Of a stretch of 64,000 bases of DNA, positions 53,558 through 62,261 are shown piece by piece. The translations under genes and the position numbers were made by a program. Position 1 is the stretch's first letter, and each line of letters opens with the position of its first letter. Origin of the DNA: Pseudomonadota bacterium (GTDB lineage Bacteria > Pseudomonadota > Gammaproteobacteria > Burkholderiales > Rhodocyclaceae); assembly GCA_029776255.1 (NCBI GenBank), contig JAKOTN010000120.1, positions 22,466-86,465 on the forward strand. The letters run 5' to 3'. Below the pieces are notes generated by a model. That model saw only the letters and a list, made by a program, of their open reading frames with translations, searched no databases and was not told where the DNA came from.

Positions 53558-54217
53558 ATGAGTCCACTGGTCGGCCAGACGATCAACCTGCTGGCGGCGA
53601 TACTCCTGATGCTGTCCTTCGCGATGATTTCGCAGCGGCGAATCCTGTCGTTGATTCACTTGTTCACCGCGCAGGGCGTCACCCTGGTCGCGGCGACGCT
53701 GCTGGTCGGTTACGCCACCCATCAGCCGCATCTGTACATCTCGGCCGGCATCACCCTGGCGCTGAAGGTGATTCTGATCCCGCTCCTGCTGCATCGGGTG
53801 ATCGCCCGGCTCGACGTGCGCTGGGACGTCGAAACGCTGATCAACATCCCGACGACGATGATCATCGGCATCGCGCTAGTGATCTTCGCCTTCAATCTGG
53901 CGCTGCCGATCTCCAAGCTGTCGGTGAGCATCGCGCGCGGCACGCTGGGCATCGCCCTGGCCTGCGTGCTGCTGTCGTTCATGATGATGATTACCCGTTC
54001 GAAGGCCGTGCCGCAGGTGATCGGCTTCCTGTCGATGGAAAACGGCCTGTTCTTCGCCGCCACCTCGGCGACCTACGGCATGCCGATGGTCGTCGAACTC
54101 GGCATCGCCCTCGACGTGCTGGTCGGCATCTTGATTTTCGGGGTATTCATGTTCCACATTCGCGAGCAGTTCGACAGCCTCGACATCCGCCACCTCGAAA
54201 AACTCAAGGACGATTGA
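53558..54217 (+). CDS. hyfE: Hydrogenase-4-like subunit E (NuoK-like plus extension)
   Basis: A 219-residue membrane protein with about seven helices, as in HyfE. Start MSPLVGQTINLLAAILLMLS; a conserved charged segment VPQVIGFLSMENGLFFAATS with LGIALDVLVGILIFGVFMFH carries the NuoK-like Glu residues for proton translocation. It lies one base after hyfC and precedes hyfF by one base, so the three are one unit. Confidence 0.88.
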   Translation: MSPLVGQTINLLAAILLMLSFAMISQRRILSLIHLFTAQGVTLVAATLLVGYATHQPHLYISAGITLALKVILIPLLLHRVIARLDVRWDVETLINIPTTMIIGIALVIFAFNLALPISKLSVSIARGTLGIALACVLLSFMMMITRSKAVPQVIGFLSMENGLFFAATSATYGMPMVVELGIALDVLVGILIFGVFMFHIREQFDSLDIRHLEKLKDD

Positions 54218-54218
54218 C

Positions 54219-55676
54219 GTGGAAACACTGCTTTTCGTCCTCGGCATCCCTTTGTTCGGTAGTCTGGTGCTGGCCTTCACCGGCCAGCGCGACATCGCGC
54301 GCGAAATCAACGTCGCCTTCAGCCTGGCAACCTTCATCGCCACCTGCGTGCTCACCGGCGAAGTCATTTCGGGCGGCCCCATTTTTGCGTGGCACCGCGA
54401 ATTCTTCATCGACCCGCTGAATGTCTTCCTGGTCACCTTGACCGCCTTCGTCGGCCTGACCACCGCCATCTTCTCGCGCCCCTACATGCGCATCGAGCGC
54501 GACCACGGCAAGATGACGCCCACCCGCCTGCGGCTCTACCACAGCATGTATCAATTGTTCAGTTGCACCATGCTGGTGGCGTTGACCACCAACAACCTGG
54601 GCATCCTGTGGGTGGCGATGGAGGCGGCGACACTGACCACCGTGTTGCTGGTCAGCGTCTACCGCACGCCGGCCAGCCTCGAAGCGGCCTGGAAATACTT
54701 CATCCTTTGCGGCGTTGGCATCGCGCAAGCGCTTTTCGGCACCGTGCTGCTGTACATGGCGGCGGAAAAAGTCGTCGGCGTCGATGGCGGCGCCCTGCTA
54801 TGGACCAATCTCGCGGCGGTCAAGGGACGCCTCGACCCGGGCATCATCACCCTGGCCTTCGCCTTTCTGTTCATCGGCTACGGCACCAAGGTCGGCCTGG
54901 TGCCGATGCACAACTGGTTGCCGGACGCGCACGCCGAAGGCCCGACGCCCGTTTCGGCGGTGCTTTCCGGCCTGCTGCTCAACGTCGCCGTCTATGCCCT
55001 GCTGCGCTGCAAGGTGCTGACCGATGGCGCGCTGGAAAGCAATCTCGCCGGCCAGTTGATGATGGGTTTCGGTCTGCTGTCGGTGGTCATCGCCGCCTTC
55101 TTCCTGTCACGGCAAAAAGACGTCAAGCGAATGTTCGCCTATTCGTCGATCGAACACATGGGGCTAATCACCTTCGCCTTCGGCATGGGCGGCCCGATCG
55201 CCACCTATGCCGGACTGCTGCACATGACCGTGCATTCGCTGATCAAATCGGCGATTTTTTTCGCCGTCGGACACGCCACGCAAAAGGCCGGCACGCAGAT
55301 CATGAGCGACATCCGTGGCCTGATCAAAGTCAGCCCGACCGTCGGTTGGGGCATGATGCTCGGCTCGCTGGCCATTCTTGGCATGCCACCCTTCGGCGTT
55401 TTCGCCAGCGAATTCCTGATTCTCACCACCGCCATGCGCGAGCAGCCGTGGGCGACACCGTTCCTGCTGCTGGCCCTCGGTGTCGCCTTCGCCGCCGTTT
55501 TCAGTCGCGTGCAGCCGATGGTGTTCGGCGAAACGACGGTCAAGCCGCTGGCGCATCCGCCGGCACTGCTGCCGGTCTTCATCCACCTCGGCCTGGGGCT
55601 GATGCTCGGCCTGTACATCCCGCCGTATCTGGATGCCTGGTACCGACAGGCGGCGCGACTGATGATGGGAGCTTGA
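54219..55676 (+). CDS. hyfF: Hydrogenase-4-like subunit F (antiporter-type)
   Basis: A 485-residue NuoM/N-like membrane subunit. It contains TNNLGILWVAMEAATLTTVL, the proton-path lysine in FIGYGTKVGLVPMHNWLPDA followed by HAEGPTPVSAVLSGLLLN, and FAYSSIEHMGLITFAFGMGG. A second antiporter subunit besides HyfB is normal for this complex; HyfD is absent. GTG start at 54219, immediately after hyfE. Full length. Confidence 0.9.
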   Translation: METLLFVLGIPLFGSLVLAFTGQRDIAREINVAFSLATFIATCVLTGEVISGGPIFAWHREFFIDPLNVFLVTLTAFVGLTTAIFSRPYMRIERDHGKMTPTRLRLYHSMYQLFSCTMLVALTTNNLGILWVAMEAATLTTVLLVSVYRTPASLEAAWKYFILCGVGIAQALFGTVLLYMAAEKVVGVDGGALLWTNLAAVKGRLDPGIITLAFAFLFIGYGTKVGLVPMHNWLPDAHAEGPTPVSAVLSGLLLNVAVYALLRCKVLTDGALESNLAGQLMMGFGLLSVVIAAFFLSRQKDVKRMFAYSSIEHMGLITFAFGMGGPIATYAGLLHMTVHSLIKSAIFFAVGHATQKAGTQIMSDIRGLIKVSPTVGWGMMLGSLAILGMPPFGVFASEFLILTTAMREQPWATPFLLLALGVAFAAVFSRVQPMVFGETTVKPLAHPPALLPVFIHLGLGLMLGLYIPPYLDAWYRQAARLMMGA

Positions 55677-55680
55677 GACG

Positions 55681-57243
55681 ATGCAGATCGCCGGATTCCG
55701 CCTCGACCTCGAACGCCTGCCGGCACCGCTGCCGATCTGGCGAGCCACCGTTCGCGCCGACACCTGGCTGGTAGTCGCGCGCGCGGTCGTCGACGCCGGC
55801 GGCCGGCTGGTATCGCTGTGGGGTTCCGACCGCACCCGTGGCGCGGCCGGCTGTCTGGTCGCCTCCGCCGCCTACGCGCTCAACGAAGGGCTGGTCTGGC
55901 TGGACGTGGAACTCAGCGGCCGCGTGGCGACATATCCCGATCTGGCGCCACTGTTTCCCTGCGCCACGCGCATGCAACGCGCCCTCGCGGACCTGCTGGG
56001 CGTTACCGCCGAAGCGGCCAGCGATCAACGCCCCTGGCTGGACCACGGCGCCTGGCCGGCGCACTACCGGCCATTACGGCGGGAAGATACCCGTCGGACG
56101 CCAAGCGCCGGCCGCGCGGTCGTCGACTATCCTTTCGTGCGCGTCGAGGGCGACGGTGTGCACGAAATTCCTGTCGGCCCGGTGCACGCCGGCATCATCG
56201 AACCGGGGCACTTCCGCTTCTCGGTGGTCGGCGAAAAGGTGTTGCGCCTGGAGCAGCGCCTCGGCTACAAGCACAAAGGCATTGAGCAGCGCTTCACGGA
56301 AGTGCCTGCCTTGCAGGCTCATCGCCTGGCTGGCAGGATTTCCGGCGACTCCACCGTTGCCTACGCCTGGAGTTACTGCATGGCGCTGGAATCGCTCGCC
56401 GGCCGCGAAATCCCCGAGCGCGCCTGCTGGCTGCGCGCGCTGCTGCTGGAACGCGAACGCGTCGCCAATCACCTCGGCGACCTCGGCGCGCTTGGCAACG
56501 ACGCGGCGTTCGTCTTTGGCTTGGCGCAGTTCTCGCGGCTGCGCGAAAACTGGCTGCGGCTGTCGAACGAAGTTTTCGGTCACCGACTGACGATGGACTG
56601 CATCGTTCCCGGCGGCGTCGCCGGCGACATCTCGCCGGCGATGGCCGCGCGCCTGATCGGCCAGTGCGCGGAAATCGAAAGCGACGTGCGCATTCTGCGC
56701 CAGATTTACGACGAACACTCCGGCCTGCAAGACCGCTTCATGACCACCGGCCGCGTCTCGCCGGAATTGGCGACGCGCCTCGGCCTGACCGGCCTGGCGG
56801 CGCGCGCCAGCGGCCAGACCGCCGACTTGCGCCGCGACCAGCCCTGGCCACCCTACGACCGGTTGCAAGTAAACATCGCCACGCAATGCAATGGCGACGT
56901 CGCGGCACGGGTGGCGGTACGTTTCGACGAAGTGTTCGAATCCTTGCGGCTGATCCGCGAAATTCTTTCGCGCCTGCCCAGCGGAGAAATCCGCCACCAG
57001 ATCCACCTGCCCGGCAAGAGCGCCTTCGGCGCCGGCCGCATCGAAGGCTGGCGCGGCGAAATCTTCGTGGCGCTGGAATGGGACGGCGAAAACGGCGCCA
57101 ACAGCATCCGTCGCTGCCACTGCCACGACCCCTCGTGGCAGAACTGGCCGGTGCTCGAACACGCGGTGATCGGCAACATCGTCCCCGACTTTCCACTGAT
57201 CAACAAATCCTTCAACCTCAGTTACGCGGGACACGACCTCTGA
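55681..57243 (+). CDS. hyfG: Hyf/Hyc-like large subunit lacking the [NiFe] ligands
   Basis: A 520-residue fusion of a NuoC-like N-terminus (1-145) and a NuoD-like large subunit (150-520), as in HycE/HyfG. EPGHFRFSVVGEKVLRLEQR and GYKHKGIEQRFTEVPA are intact. At the first [NiFe] motif, where HyfG has DRVCGICG, it reads AGRISGDSTVAY (residues 217-228, no Cys). At the C-terminus, DPCYSCTDR becomes NLSYAGHDL (512-520). All four metal-ligating Cys are gone, so no [NiFe] site can form, as in NuoD of complex I. It should then be an electron-transfer/quinone-module subunit rather than a hydrogenase. ATG 55681, four bases after hyfF. Confidence 0.9.
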   Translation: MQIAGFRLDLERLPAPLPIWRATVRADTWLVVARAVVDAGGRLVSLWGSDRTRGAAGCLVASAAYALNEGLVWLDVELSGRVATYPDLAPLFPCATRMQRALADLLGVTAEAASDQRPWLDHGAWPAHYRPLRREDTRRTPSAGRAVVDYPFVRVEGDGVHEIPVGPVHAGIIEPGHFRFSVVGEKVLRLEQRLGYKHKGIEQRFTEVPALQAHRLAGRISGDSTVAYAWSYCMALESLAGREIPERACWLRALLLERERVANHLGDLGALGNDAAFVFGLAQFSRLRENWLRLSNEVFGHRLTMDCIVPGGVAGDISPAMAARLIGQCAEIESDVRILRQIYDEHSGLQDRFMTTGRVSPELATRLGLTGLAARASGQTADLRRDQPWPPYDRLQVNIATQCNGDVAARVAVRFDEVFESLRLIREILSRLPSGEIRHQIHLPGKSAFGAGRIEGWRGEIFVALEWDGENGANSIRRCHCHDPSWQNWPVLEHAVIGNIVPDFPLINKSFNLSYAGHDL

Positions 57244-57767
57244 TGTGGCGCACCGTCAAACAGATCGCACGCCTGGGGTTCCGCAGCGAAGCGGCGCCTT
57301 CCTGCGACGACGCCCCGCGCATCGAAAGCGAGCGGATTCAACGGCAACTACTGGCCATCCTTGGTCGGGCACTGAGCATTCGCGAGGTCGACGCCGGTTC
57401 CTGCAACGCCTGCGAACTCGAAATCAACGCCCTGAACAACCCCTACTACAACATCGAAGGCCTGGGCATCAAATTCGTCGCCAGCCCCCGCCACGCCGAC
57501 ATGCTGCTGGTCACCGGCCCGGTCTCGCGCAACATGGCGCAAGCCCTGCGCCGCACCTACGACGCCACGCCGGCACCCAAGCTGGTGGTCGCCGTCGGCG
57601 ACTGCGGCTGCAACGGCGGACTATTCGGTGAAAACTACGCCAGTCGCGGCCGCGTGGCCAACGTCATCCCCGTCGATGTCGCCGTCCCCGGCTGTCCGCC
57701 GCCGCCGATCGAGATCCTGCGCGGCATCCTGACGGCGGTACGCCGCTGTCGAAACAAGCCAGACTGA
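57243..57767 (+). CDS. hyfI: Hyf-like small subunit (NuoB-like), Fe-S carrying
   Basis: A 174-residue NuoB-type protein. Fe-S residues are VDAGSCNACELEIN (Cys54, Cys57), VGDCGCNGGLFGENY (Cys121 or 123) and VPGCPPPPIEIL (Cys151), the N2-like cluster. An amphipathic N-terminus attaches it to the membrane arm. The ATG at 57243 shares the final A of the hyfG stop. It is the last gene; hyfA, hyfD, hyfH, maturation and formate-dehydrogenase genes are absent. Confidence 0.9.
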   Translation: MWRTVKQIARLGFRSEAAPSCDDAPRIESERIQRQLLAILGRALSIREVDAGSCNACELEINALNNPYYNIEGLGIKFVASPRHADMLLVTGPVSRNMAQALRRTYDATPAPKLVVAVGDCGCNGGLFGENYASRGRVANVIPVDVAVPGCPPPPIEILRGILTAVRRCRNKPD

Positions 57768-57948
57768 CACGGCTGGACCGGCAGGTCGTCGCGGGACAGG
57801 CATGCCATCTGTTTTGTTTCCACGAAGTCCGGCTTACAATCGCCCTGATCGTCGCCCTTGCGCTGTTTCATTCCGACGAGGGTTATTCACCGCCATGTCC
57901 GCCCGTGCCCGACCCGTTCGCCTTCAACGTCGGGAAAATGCCATCCAT

Positions 57949-58509
57949 ATGGAATCGCGCATGGAAATCGAAACCATCGGCGAATTGCTGCATTGGTCGT
58001 ACGCGAACCTTGCGATGGCACATTCGGCTGTTACCATGAAAGCCGAAAAGTACGGGCGCGCGCAGTTCATGGTTCGTTCTCGTCTTTACGCAGGGTTGAA
58101 TAAACAAACCATGAGCATTGCTCCGCTCGCTGACGACGAACGCTTGAAGATGGTGCTTCCGCAAGCCTGCTGCTACTGTGGAAGTCGCAACCGCTTGTCC
58201 GTTGACCATCTTATCCCCACAAAACGAGGCGGAGAAAACACCGGTGATAATCTCGTCTGGGCCTGCCGATCATGCAATAGCTCAAAGTGTGCCCGTGACG
58301 CACTTGAATGGTTGGAGGAGAAAAAACAATTCCCGTCCATCTTGCTTCTTCGCCGTTACCTGAAACTCGCGATTGAAACGAGCCGGGCAAAAAATCTCAT
58401 GGATACACCACTCGCCGAGGCACCAGAACTTCCATTCTCTTTATCGGCAATTCCAAGAGCATTCCCACAACCCAGTCAGTTGCATTTGTGGGTCGTGGAA
58501 TTGGCCTAA
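57949..58509 (+). CDS. HNH endonuclease
   Basis: A 186-residue protein with a central HNH domain: LPQACCYCGSRNRLSVDHLI (first CxxC and DH), PTKRGGENTGDNLVWACRSC (N and second CxxC) and NSSKCARDALEWL. The Zn ribbon and the DH...N...H pattern are complete, so it should be a functional nuclease. The remainder is helical. The start is uncertain: ATG 57949 or 57961; the frame is open to 57802. Its composition is less GC-rich than hyf. It could be a stand-alone nuclease, a restriction component, or part of a mobile element; the neighbouring CARF nuclease hints at defence. Confidence 0.82.
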   Translation: MESRMEIETIGELLHWSYANLAMAHSAVTMKAEKYGRAQFMVRSRLYAGLNKQTMSIAPLADDERLKMVLPQACCYCGSRNRLSVDHLIPTKRGGENTGDNLVWACRSCNSSKCARDALEWLEEKKQFPSILLLRRYLKLAIETSRAKNLMDTPLAEAPELPFSLSAIPRAFPQPSQLHLWVVELA

Positions 58510-58959
58510 TCGGGCAAGCACCTAAATTTGAACGCCTCTACACCACCCGGCATACCGGTCGGCACCTTGCGGTCTATCCACAAGACGCTCACCATTCTCC
58601 AATTATCGTGCCAGACCCGGTTGGACAAGGTCACGCCGGGCCGCGGGTCGGGTTCGAGCAACTCACGGCACATCGCACCGATGCTGGGCGCACATGGGGT
58701 AGCTTGACGTTTTTCTCCCCCAGGCACCGCCAAAGTCGCCGTACGGGTGGAAACCCTCCTGGAAACAGACGGGTTTTCCCCGTTCTCCGTCAACAAACAG
58801 GTAACGATTTTGTCATCCACGCCCGTCGCTCGAATTCGAATTCGAATTCATGATTTCAGCCAATGAAGTTGAGCGGATGTAAGTCGCAATAGCAGATCCT
58901 TTCGCCCATTGCCTCGGCCGTCTCGTCGCGCGACTCGGCGAAAGCCCTCGGAAAGCGCA
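58510..58959. other. Stretch without a supportable gene
   Basis: About 450 bases between the HNH gene and the CARF nuclease. Overlapping frames exist on both strands (plus 58488-58853, minus 58506-58820), but neither resembles a known protein. It contains a triple GAATTC repeat. I see no promoter that decides the matter. Confidence 0.4.
58832..58849. repeat. Three tandem GAATTC hexamers
   Basis: GAATTC occurs three times head to tail at 58832-58849, flanked by C and ATGA. It is a palindromic microsatellite made of EcoRI sites; origin unknown, natural or a cloning-linker-type artefact. Confidence 0.9.
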
Positions 58960-60222
58960 TCAGCCGCCGCGCCGCTCGATCACGTAAGGCTGCGCCCTGG
59001 CGGGGTTCATCCAGGTGACGATTTCCTCGCGCAGATCGATCAGTTGCTCGGGTTCGATCAAGCGAATACGATAGGCGCGCGCGCGTTCGCGGGCCGCGTT
59101 GCCGGTCGTCGGTTGCAGGCGCCGAGCGGTGAGCAGCCAGGTCTCGCCCATGGCGCCTCCCACGTGCCGGCGCAGACTGTCCAGACGATTGAGAATGGTC
59201 TGGCTGCCGCCCTCGGTGCTGATCTGGACACCGGTCTTGCATTCGAGCACCAACAACTGGTTGCGCCAGACCACCACGGCGTCGAGTTCGTTGGCCGCCA
59301 CCTCGTCCTGGCCACCATGCCCGGCATCGATGCGCACATTGGTTCCCCAATGGCGATCCGGCAACAAGCCGTCGGCTTCCAGTCCCGCCAGGTTCAACCA
59401 GGCCCATTCCTCCAGCCAGCCACCGCCGACATAGGCCGCCGCCGCTTCGTCGGTGAAGGTGAACAAGCAGTCGCCATCCCAGGTCCACAAGCCCGCCGCC
59501 TCGAAGGCATGGGCAAGATCGTGGTTGTAGTCGAAGAGCGGGCGGCCGGAGACGACAGCCGCGCGGAACGGGCGCAAGACAAAGCCATCGGTGCGCGTTT
59601 GCGGCAAGGCTTCGCGCGTCAGGCGATTGACGTAACCGAAGAAACCGTTGAGATGCGACGCCTCACGCGCGAGACGTTCGGTGAGCGCCGCCCGCGAAAC
59701 CGCCGTGCGCGCGAATTCCGGGTCCCAGGTGGGATCGGCGACCACCCGGTAGCCCTGCATCTGCAACAAATCGGCCAGCTTGAGCATGTCGGGCGCCAGA
59801 GGCAGCGGCGGACCGCCGCCGAGATGCTCCAGCATGCCGTAGCGGGTATCGCAGTACCAAGCGTCTCCGAGACCGGCAAACGCGCCGAGAAAACCCAGCG
59901 ACATCACCTTGGTGCCACTGCTGGCATTGAAATCGATGGGCATTCCCGGATGCTTGTCGCGCAGTTCCTGCGCCAGCTCGCGAGCGTAGCGGCCAACGCT
60001 GCCGAGGTCGTGATCCGGCAGATGTTCGACGATGGACACATTTTCCGCGGGCCACCCGGCCTCGACCAGCACGCTGGCCACTTGCGCGGCCCCCCGCCGC
60101 GCCGGGTCGGTATCGCTGGCGGCGATCACCACCCTTTCCGGCCGCAAACGCAAGGCCGGCAAGGCATTTTGCATGATTTGTTGGGAAGCGAGACAAACGA
60201 GAATGCGCGACGGGGACGTCAT
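58960..60222 (-). CDS. CARF-PD-(D/E)XK nuclease of the Card1/Can2 (DUF1887) type
   Basis: A 420-residue protein. Residues about 1-150 form a CARF domain with a strand ILVCLASQQIMQNALPAL and the ligand-binding loop PIDFNASSGTKVMSLGFLGA. The middle (160-250) is a winged-helix-like linker. The C-terminal nuclease has WLEEWAWLNL (Glu271/272), NELDAVVVWRNQLLVLECKT (Asp314, Glu327, Lys329), i.e. the E-D-ExK signature. This is the layout of Card1/Can2 and VC1899-like proteins, which in type III CRISPR systems are activated by cyclic oligoadenylate to cut DNA and RNA. No cas genes or CRISPR arrays are seen in this window. ATG 60222; longer frames lack homology. Confidence 0.88.
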   Translation of the reverse strand: MTSPSRILVCLASQQIMQNALPALRLRPERVVIAASDTDPARRGAAQVASVLVEAGWPAENVSIVEHLPDHDLGSVGRYARELAQELRDKHPGMPIDFNASSGTKVMSLGFLGAFAGLGDAWYCDTRYGMLEHLGGGPPLPLAPDMLKLADLLQMQGYRVVADPTWDPEFARTAVSRAALTERLAREASHLNGFFGYVNRLTREALPQTRTDGFVLRPFRAAVVSGRPLFDYNHDLAHAFEAAGLWTWDGDCLFTFTDEAAAAYVGGGWLEEWAWLNLAGLEADGLLPDRHWGTNVRIDAGHGGQDEVAANELDAVVVWRNQLLVLECKTGVQISTEGGSQTILNRLDSLRRHVGGAMGETWLLTARRLQPTTGNAARERARAYRIRLIEPEQLIDLREEIVTWMNPARAQPYVIERRGG

Positions 60223-60434
60223 GAACAACTTCCGCTGACAACAACTACTATCGTAGACCCGTTGCTGAAGCGCGGATACCGCCGGTAATCCGGGAAACGG
60301 AAAATTACGCGAACACCTGTCGATGATCAATATCTTCGGCCTTAGCAAGTGCCTGCCCCGATGATATTCTAGAGGGTAGCGGCATTTGTCTTGCGATCGG
60401 GCCGCTTGGACTGCCACTCACCCCGCCAGGAATC

Positions 60435-61235
60435 ATGAAGCCACGACAAATCCGCACCCTGCACCGCCCCTCGCTCGACACGACGACGCGTTTCCCGCCG
60501 CTGGTTTTCGTGCACGGCGGATACGCTACCGCGGCGTGCTGGGACGCGTATTTCCTGCCCTGGTTCAGCGCCCGCGGCTTCGATTGCCACGCGCTAGATC
60601 TCTCGGGCCATGGTCAGAGCGACGGCTGCGAACGGCTCGACAGCTTTGGCCTCAACGACTACGCCGACGATCTGGCGCAGGTGACCGAGGCGCTGCCCAG
60701 ACCGGCGGTGGTCATCGGCCACTCGATGGGCACGGTGGTGGTCGAGCGCTTTCTCGAGCGCCACCCGGCCCATGCCGCGATCTTGATGGCGCCGGTGCCG
60801 CCGACCGGCATTCTCGGCACGACCATGAAACTGGCGTTCAGCGATCCGAATTTTTTCATCGAGCAATCGCGTGCCACTCGGGGCCAATACACCGAGGAAA
60901 CGCTGGCGACGATGCGCGAGGTGTACTACTCGCCGGAAACTCGCACGGCCGATCTGATTCGCTTCGGCCCCCTGTTCCAGGCCGAATCCCGGCGAGCGCT
61001 TCTTGACCTGACGCTATTGGCGATGCGCATCGGTGGCCGACGTCCGAAATTGCCGGTACTGATCGTCGGCGGCGAGGCGGACGCGCTTTTTCCGCCCGAA
61101 CTGCTCGGTTTCAGTGCCGCGCGCTGGCAAGCGGAGGTGGCGGTGGTGCCTCGCGCCGGACATACGCTGATGCTCGACGCCCACTGGCAAGCTGCGGCGG
61201 AAAGAACCGCCGAATGGCTGGAGCGGCGGATTTAG
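60435..61235 (+). CDS. Alpha/beta hydrolase
   Basis: A 266-residue alpha/beta-hydrolase fold protein. FPPLVFVHGGYATAACWDAY contains the oxyanion HGG, the nucleophile is Ser in VVIGHSMGTVVVERFLERH (GHSMG), the acid is Asp in LIVGGEADALFPPE, and the His is in PRAGHTLMLDAHWQ. The catalytic triad is therefore complete. Substrate unknown; lysophospholipase-like (no signal peptide). It stands alone, divergent from the CARF nuclease and convergent with btuF. Confidence 0.88.
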   Translation: MKPRQIRTLHRPSLDTTTRFPPLVFVHGGYATAACWDAYFLPWFSARGFDCHALDLSGHGQSDGCERLDSFGLNDYADDLAQVTEALPRPAVVIGHSMGTVVVERFLERHPAHAAILMAPVPPTGILGTTMKLAFSDPNFFIEQSRATRGQYTEETLATMREVYYSPETRTADLIRFGPLFQAESRRALLDLTLLAMRIGGRRPKLPVLIVGGEADALFPPELLGFSAARWQAEVAVVPRAGHTLMLDAHWQAAAERTAEWLERRI

Positions 61236-61291
61236 CGCACGCCCAGGCGCACATCCGGCCGGCAATCCCGGCCACCGCCGCCAACAAGCAC

Positions 61292-62227
61292 TCATTTCAC
61301 TGGCCGGCGGGCACGCGCCGTTTCCAGGTGCCGGCACAGCATCTCGGCACCGTCGAGCAGGCGCGGCGTGTGGCGCTGTAACAGATCGGGCGGCACGAAG
61401 AACAGGTTGTCGCGCACCACGGCGGTCATCGTCCGCCAACGTCGCCAGTCGTCCAGCCATTCGGGGCGCGACGCATCCATGCCGCTGGCGACGACGGCCT
61501 CCGGATCGGCGGCGATCACGGCTTCGACACCAACCGTCGGCGCCATCCCGTCGAGTCTGGCGAAGACATTTTCACCGCCGCACAATTCGATCACATGCGA
61601 AATGATCTGCGGTCCGCCGACGGTCATCAGCGGTTGTTTCCAGATTTGATAGAAGGTCCGCACCGGCGGACGGGCGCTGTAACGTTGCCGCAAGCCAGCC
61701 AGACGACGACGAAAGGCGTCGGCGGCGCCCTGCGCAACGGCGGCGCTGCCGGCAAGAGCGCCAAAGCGCTCGATCTCGCTGGCGATGCCCTCGATTTTGT
61801 TCGGTTGCGACAAATAAACCGGCAGACCGAGCGCGCGCAGACGGTCGAGATTGGCGGTGGCGTTGCCGCTTTGCCAGGCGATGATCAGATCGGGGCGCAA
61901 CGCGGCGACACGCTCCAGATCGACCCGCGAATAGGCGCCGACGCGCGCGATCCGGGTGGCGGCCGGCGGGTAATTGCTGAAATCGACGGTGCCGACGATG
62001 CGTTCGCCGGCACCAGCGGCGAACAGCGTTTCGGTCAGATGCGGCGCCAGGCTGACGATGCGTCTTGCCGGCTGCGCCAGGCGCAACGTCGTGCCGGCGT
62101 CGTCGACCACGCTGACCGCCGCCAGCGCCGCGCCGCTCGGCGACGCCAGGAGGAGACACGCGGCAACGGCCGCGAGACGTGCCGCAAAATACGCGGAGAA
62201 GGACGCTGAAGAATAAGGCTGGCGCAT
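61292..62227 (-). CDS. btuF: Periplasmic cobalamin-binding protein (BtuF-like)
   Basis: A 311-residue exported substrate-binding protein (signal [20 protein letters not shown]). Class III binding-protein fold: [40 protein letters not shown], and [20 protein letters not shown], all typical of BtuF. It delivers vitamin B12 or cobinamide to a BtuCD permease not seen here. The start at ATG 62227 is 34 bases from the divergent cobQ start. Siderophore-binding proteins are related, but the neighbour cobQ supports cobalamin. Confidence 0.85.
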   Translation of the reverse strand: MRQPYSSASFSAYFAARLAAVAACLLLASPSGAALAAVSVVDDAGTTLRLAQPARRIVSLAPHLTETLFAAGAGERIVGTVDFSNYPPAATRIARVGAYSRVDLERVAALRPDLIIAWQSGNATANLDRLRALGLPVYLSQPNKIEGIASEIERFGALAGSAAVAQGAADAFRRRLAGLRQRYSARPPVRTFYQIWKQPLMTVGGPQIISHVIELCGGENVFARLDGMAPTVGVEAVIAADPEAVVASGMDASRPEWLDDWRRWRTMTAVVRDNLFFVPPDLLQRHTPRLLDGAEMLCRHLETARARRPVK

Positions 62228-62261
62228 GCGACAATCCAGGCGGGCAAACCCGGATTCTACG

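Noticed and set aside
50537..57767. Functional hydrogenase 4 / formate hydrogenlyase
   Set aside because: The large subunit lacks all [NiFe]-ligand cysteines and no maturation or formate dehydrogenase genes are nearby.
58856..59488. 210-codon minus-strand frame overlapping the CARF gene
   Set aside because: It is in another frame of the same strand as the CARF nuclease; its translation is low-complexity and has no motif.
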